Assembly (NCBI RefSeq): GCF_000382265.1
Contig: NZ_KB907980.1
Span: forward strand, 124,001 to 188,000
Reading direction: 5' to 3'
Length of the DNA: 64,000 nt
DNA from: Yoonia vestfoldensis DSM 16212
GTDB lineage: Bacteria > Pseudomonadota > Alphaproteobacteria > Rhodobacterales > Rhodobacteraceae
Both the position numbers and the translations under genes were made by a program. A model generated the notes under the pieces. That model was given only the letters and a program-made list of their open reading frames with translations. It was not told the DNA's origin and searched no databases. Positions 62,017 to 64,000 of this stretch are shown piece by piece. Position 1 is the first letter of the stretch. Each line of letters starts with the position of its first letter.

Positions 62017-62093
62017 GGGATGTTCGCCCCTTTATCTTTGACACTATGGGACTAAAACAAGGCAATCAAAACCTCAGCGGAGATCAACAAGCC

Positions 62094-62561
62094 ATGACCC
62101 AACCTGTGATCGGCGAAACCGCGCCTGCGATCAGCCTGCCCCGCGACGGCGGCGACATTGTTAACCTCTCCGATTTCTCGGGCCAGAAAGTCGTGGTGTA
62201 TTTCTACCCCAAAGACGACACGCCCGGCTGCACCAAGGAAGCGATCGGTTTTACCGAAAGCGCCGGTGATTTCGCCGCCGCCGGTGCCGTGGTGCTGGGC
62301 GTGTCCAAGGACAGCGTCAAGAAACACGACAAGTTCATCGCCAAGCACGACCTGAAAATCGCGCTGTTGTCGGATGAAGACGGCGATGTCTGCGAACGCT
62401 ATGGTGTCTGGGTCGAAAAGAGCATGTACGGCAAGACCTATATGGGGATCGAACGCGCCACCTTCCTGATCGGGCCGGACGGCAAGATCGCGCAGGTCTG
62501 GCCCAAGGTCAAAGTCCCCGGCCATGTCGACGAGGTGCTGGCGGCGGTGCTGGCGCTTTAG
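62094..62561 (+). CDS. bcp: Thioredoxin-dependent peroxiredoxin, Bcp/PrxQ family
   Basis: 155 residues. Reduces hydroperoxides. Peroxidatic Cys46 in YPKDDTPGCTKEA; a second Cys lies near residue 101 (DVCERYG), so disulfide resolution could be intra- or intermolecular. ATG 62094 has GGAGA upstream; longer frames overlap the divergent gene and are not supported. The downstream 211 bp carry no recognisable gene. Confidence 0.94.
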   Translation: MTQPVIGETAPAISLPRDGGDIVNLSDFSGQKVVVYFYPKDDTPGCTKEAIGFTESAGDFAAAGAVVLGVSKDSVKKHDKFIAKHDLKIALLSDEDGDVCERYGVWVEKSMYGKTYMGIERATFLIGPDGKIAQVWPKVKVPGHVDEVLAAVLAL

Positions 62562-62772
62562 CAGGCCGGTCTGTCCAGGCGTAACCTGCGCGCTGGATCG
62601 TCCACAAATTGTGCAGCACTCGGCGGAACCCTGCGCAGCTTGGCGCGTTTCCCCCATCGCGCAGAAAATCCGGCATTCGGTGTTGCGACACGGCGCTTGT
62701 GTGGCTAACACAGATCAGCATCGCCCCACCGGGAGAGGGGGCGGGCATGCAGCCAAGCAAGGTGGATAACTG

Positions 62773-64000
62773 GTGCGTTCAAGACTGATGAAACCGATCC
62801 ATGCCACGCTCGAGCGGTGGTTTCCCGAAAAGCGTCTTTTCCTGCGATCCGATACAGAAACGCGGTTCATCCGTCTGACATCCGAAACCCAGCTTGTTGC
62901 ATGGGTCGGCAGCACGATCGTCGTGGGCTGGACGATCGTCGCGACTGCGATCCTGCTGATGGACAGCATCGGGGCGGGCAATTTCCGTGCGCAGGCGCAG
63001 CGCGATCAGATGACCTATGAACAGCGGCTTGGCATTCTGTCGTCAGACAGGGATGCAAGTGCCGCCGAAGCCGCCTCTGCCCATGCGCGGTTCGAGATGG
63101 CGCTGGAACAGATTTCGATCATGCAGTCCGAACTGCTGGCGACCGAAGAAAAACGCCGCGAACTCGAAACCGGGCTGGAGGTCGTGCAGACCACCCTGCG
63201 CGACACGATGAAAGCCCGCGAGGAAGCGCGCCAGCAAGTCGCCACCCTGACCGAAAACGGCGATGGAGAGACGATGCTGTCTATGCCCGACGAAGCTGTG
63301 GGCACCGTCAATCTGCTTGCCAGCGCATTGGCCGAAACCGCCGCCGAACGCGACCAGATCGCCGAAGATGCCGGCATGGCCATCGAACAGGCCGCCGAGA
63401 TGCAACTGGAACTGCGCCTTCTGCAGGAACGCAACGACCAGATTTTCCGGCAGTTGGAAGAAGCGATGCTGGTCTCTGTCGAACCGCTCGACAACGTCTT
63501 CCGCGCGGCCGGCATGAACCCCGAGACGCTGATCGAACAGGTCCGTCGTGGTTATTCCGGCACCGGCGGCCCGCTTGCGCCGATCCGGTTCACCACGGCC
63601 ACGGGCGCGCCGGACCCCGACAGTCTGCGCGCCAATGCGATCCTCGCGTCGATGGACCGGATCAACCTGTACCGCATCGCCGCCAACAAGCTGCCGATCG
63701 CGATGCCGGTACGGTCGAACTACCGCCTGACGTCAGGCTTTGGGCAACGCTGGGGGCGGTTGCACGCCGGCACGGATTTCGCAGGGCCCGTCGGTACGCC
63801 GATCCATACGGCCGCGGACGGCGTCGTCGTGCACGCAGGCTGGCAATCGAGCTATGGCCGCCTCATCACGATCCGTCATGATTTTGGCCTCGAGACCCGC
63901 TATGCCCACCTAAACACGATTGACGTGCGGGTCGGCCAAAGGGTATCGCGTGGCGACAAGATTGGTGCTATGGGGAATTCTGGTCGCTCGACCGGGCCCC
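62773..64000 (+). CDS. M23 family peptidase (DipM/NlpD-like), 3'-truncated
   Basis: 409 codons visible, cut by the window end. GTG start at 62773 with AAGGTGG upstream; ATG 62788 is an alternative without a ribosome site. A basic cytoplasmic N-terminus, one membrane helix (about residues 43-63), a long coiled coil (residues 75-200), then the lysostaphin-type domain: RLHAGTDFAGPVGTPIHTAA and YAHLNTIDVRVGQRV, with Zn ligands in HxGxD and the HxH-type AHL region. Cleaves or activates cleavage of peptidoglycan crosslinks in the periplasm. Confidence 0.88.
   Translation, partial: MRSRLMKPIHATLERWFPEKRLFLRSDTETRFIRLTSETQLVAWVGSTIVVGWTIVATAILLMDSIGAGNFRAQAQRDQMTYEQRLGILSSDRDASAAEAASAHARFEMALEQISIMQSELLATEEKRRELETGLEVVQTTLRDTMKAREEARQQVATLTENGDGETMLSMPDEAVGTVNLLASALAETAAERDQIAEDAGMAIEQAAEMQLELRLLQERNDQIFRQLEEAMLVSVEPLDNVFRAAGMNPETLIEQVRRGYSGTGGPLAPIRFTTATGAPDPDSLRANAILASMDRINLYRIAANKLPIAMPVRSNYRLTSGFGQRWGRLHAGTDFAGPVGTPIHTAADGVVVHAGWQSSYGRLITIRHDFGLETRYAHLNTIDVRVGQRVSRGDKIGAMGNSGRSTGP

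Noticed and set aside
62562..62772. Promoter or small RNA between bcp and the M23 peptidase gene
   Set aside because: No convincing -35/-10 pair, stem with T-tract or coding frame could be supported.

Overview
The window is high-GC chromosomal DNA of a marine-type alphaproteobacterium, most likely Rhodobacterales (roseobacter group). The inference rests on several things: the trpGDC-moaC-moeA-lexA gene train, LexA boxes of the GAAC-N7-GAAC direct-repeat type, a valine-degradation mms operon, a fused indolepyruvate:ferredoxin oxidoreductase, a DUF1127 mini-protein, and a gene-transfer-agent (GTA) type lysis cassette. No tRNA, rRNA, insertion sequence, prophage structural gene or CRISPR array was seen. 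Nearly all of the window is core-genome housekeeping DNA.

Layout. 1-3.1 kb: 3' part of a PpiD-like foldase, then trpE. 3.1-4.6 kb: a convergent divergent-polysaccharide-deacetylase gene. 4.7-10.2 kb: trpG-trpD-ung-trpC-moaC-moeA, joined by 4-bp overlaps, then lexA behind an exact SOS box. 10.2-15.2 kb: comEC, gltX, gltA. 15.2-17.1 kb: a GNAT acetyltransferase, a DUF2087 protein and a PaaG-like hydratase/isomerase. 17.2-24.2 kb (minus strand): a PlsC-like acyltransferase, murI, argC, ccmE, then endolysin-holin-XhlA, then ccmF and ccmH, so a phage/GTA-like lysis cassette sits inside the cytochrome c maturation genes. 24.3-28.8 kb: fused iorAB and a divergent LysR regulator. 28.8-31 kb: the least ordinary stretch, with two secreted proteins of unknown role, a possible 17-codon ORF with tandem hairpins, and about 570 bp without a clear gene.

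31-34.8 kb: purL (its ribosome site inside a strong hairpin), bolA-grxD, and zapA with a coiled-coil partner. 35-38.5 kb: tkt, a REP-like palindrome cluster, doxX and a DUF808 gene. 38.6-41.3 kb: two tandem GAPDH genes flanking a 47-residue membrane microprotein, with repeated LacI-type operator candidates, then a DUF1127 protein. 41.3-48 kb: coaD, a CBS protein, a LysR regulator, and the valine operon mmsA-acd-hibch-mmsB. 48-54 kb: uvrA (second SOS box) and two secreted proteins (DUF4394; a VWA protein with four 84-residue repeats). 54-64 kb: lpdA behind a near-perfect palindrome, DUF924, an MFS transporter, queA, a YhdP/AsmA-like giant, a Bcp peroxiredoxin and the 5' part of an M23 peptidase.

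The strongest leads for new biology are the lysis cassette nested in the ccm operon, with a hairpin covering the endolysin ribosome-binding site; the analogous hairpin over the purL ribosome-binding site; the operator array at the gap locus; and several intergenic repeat families.
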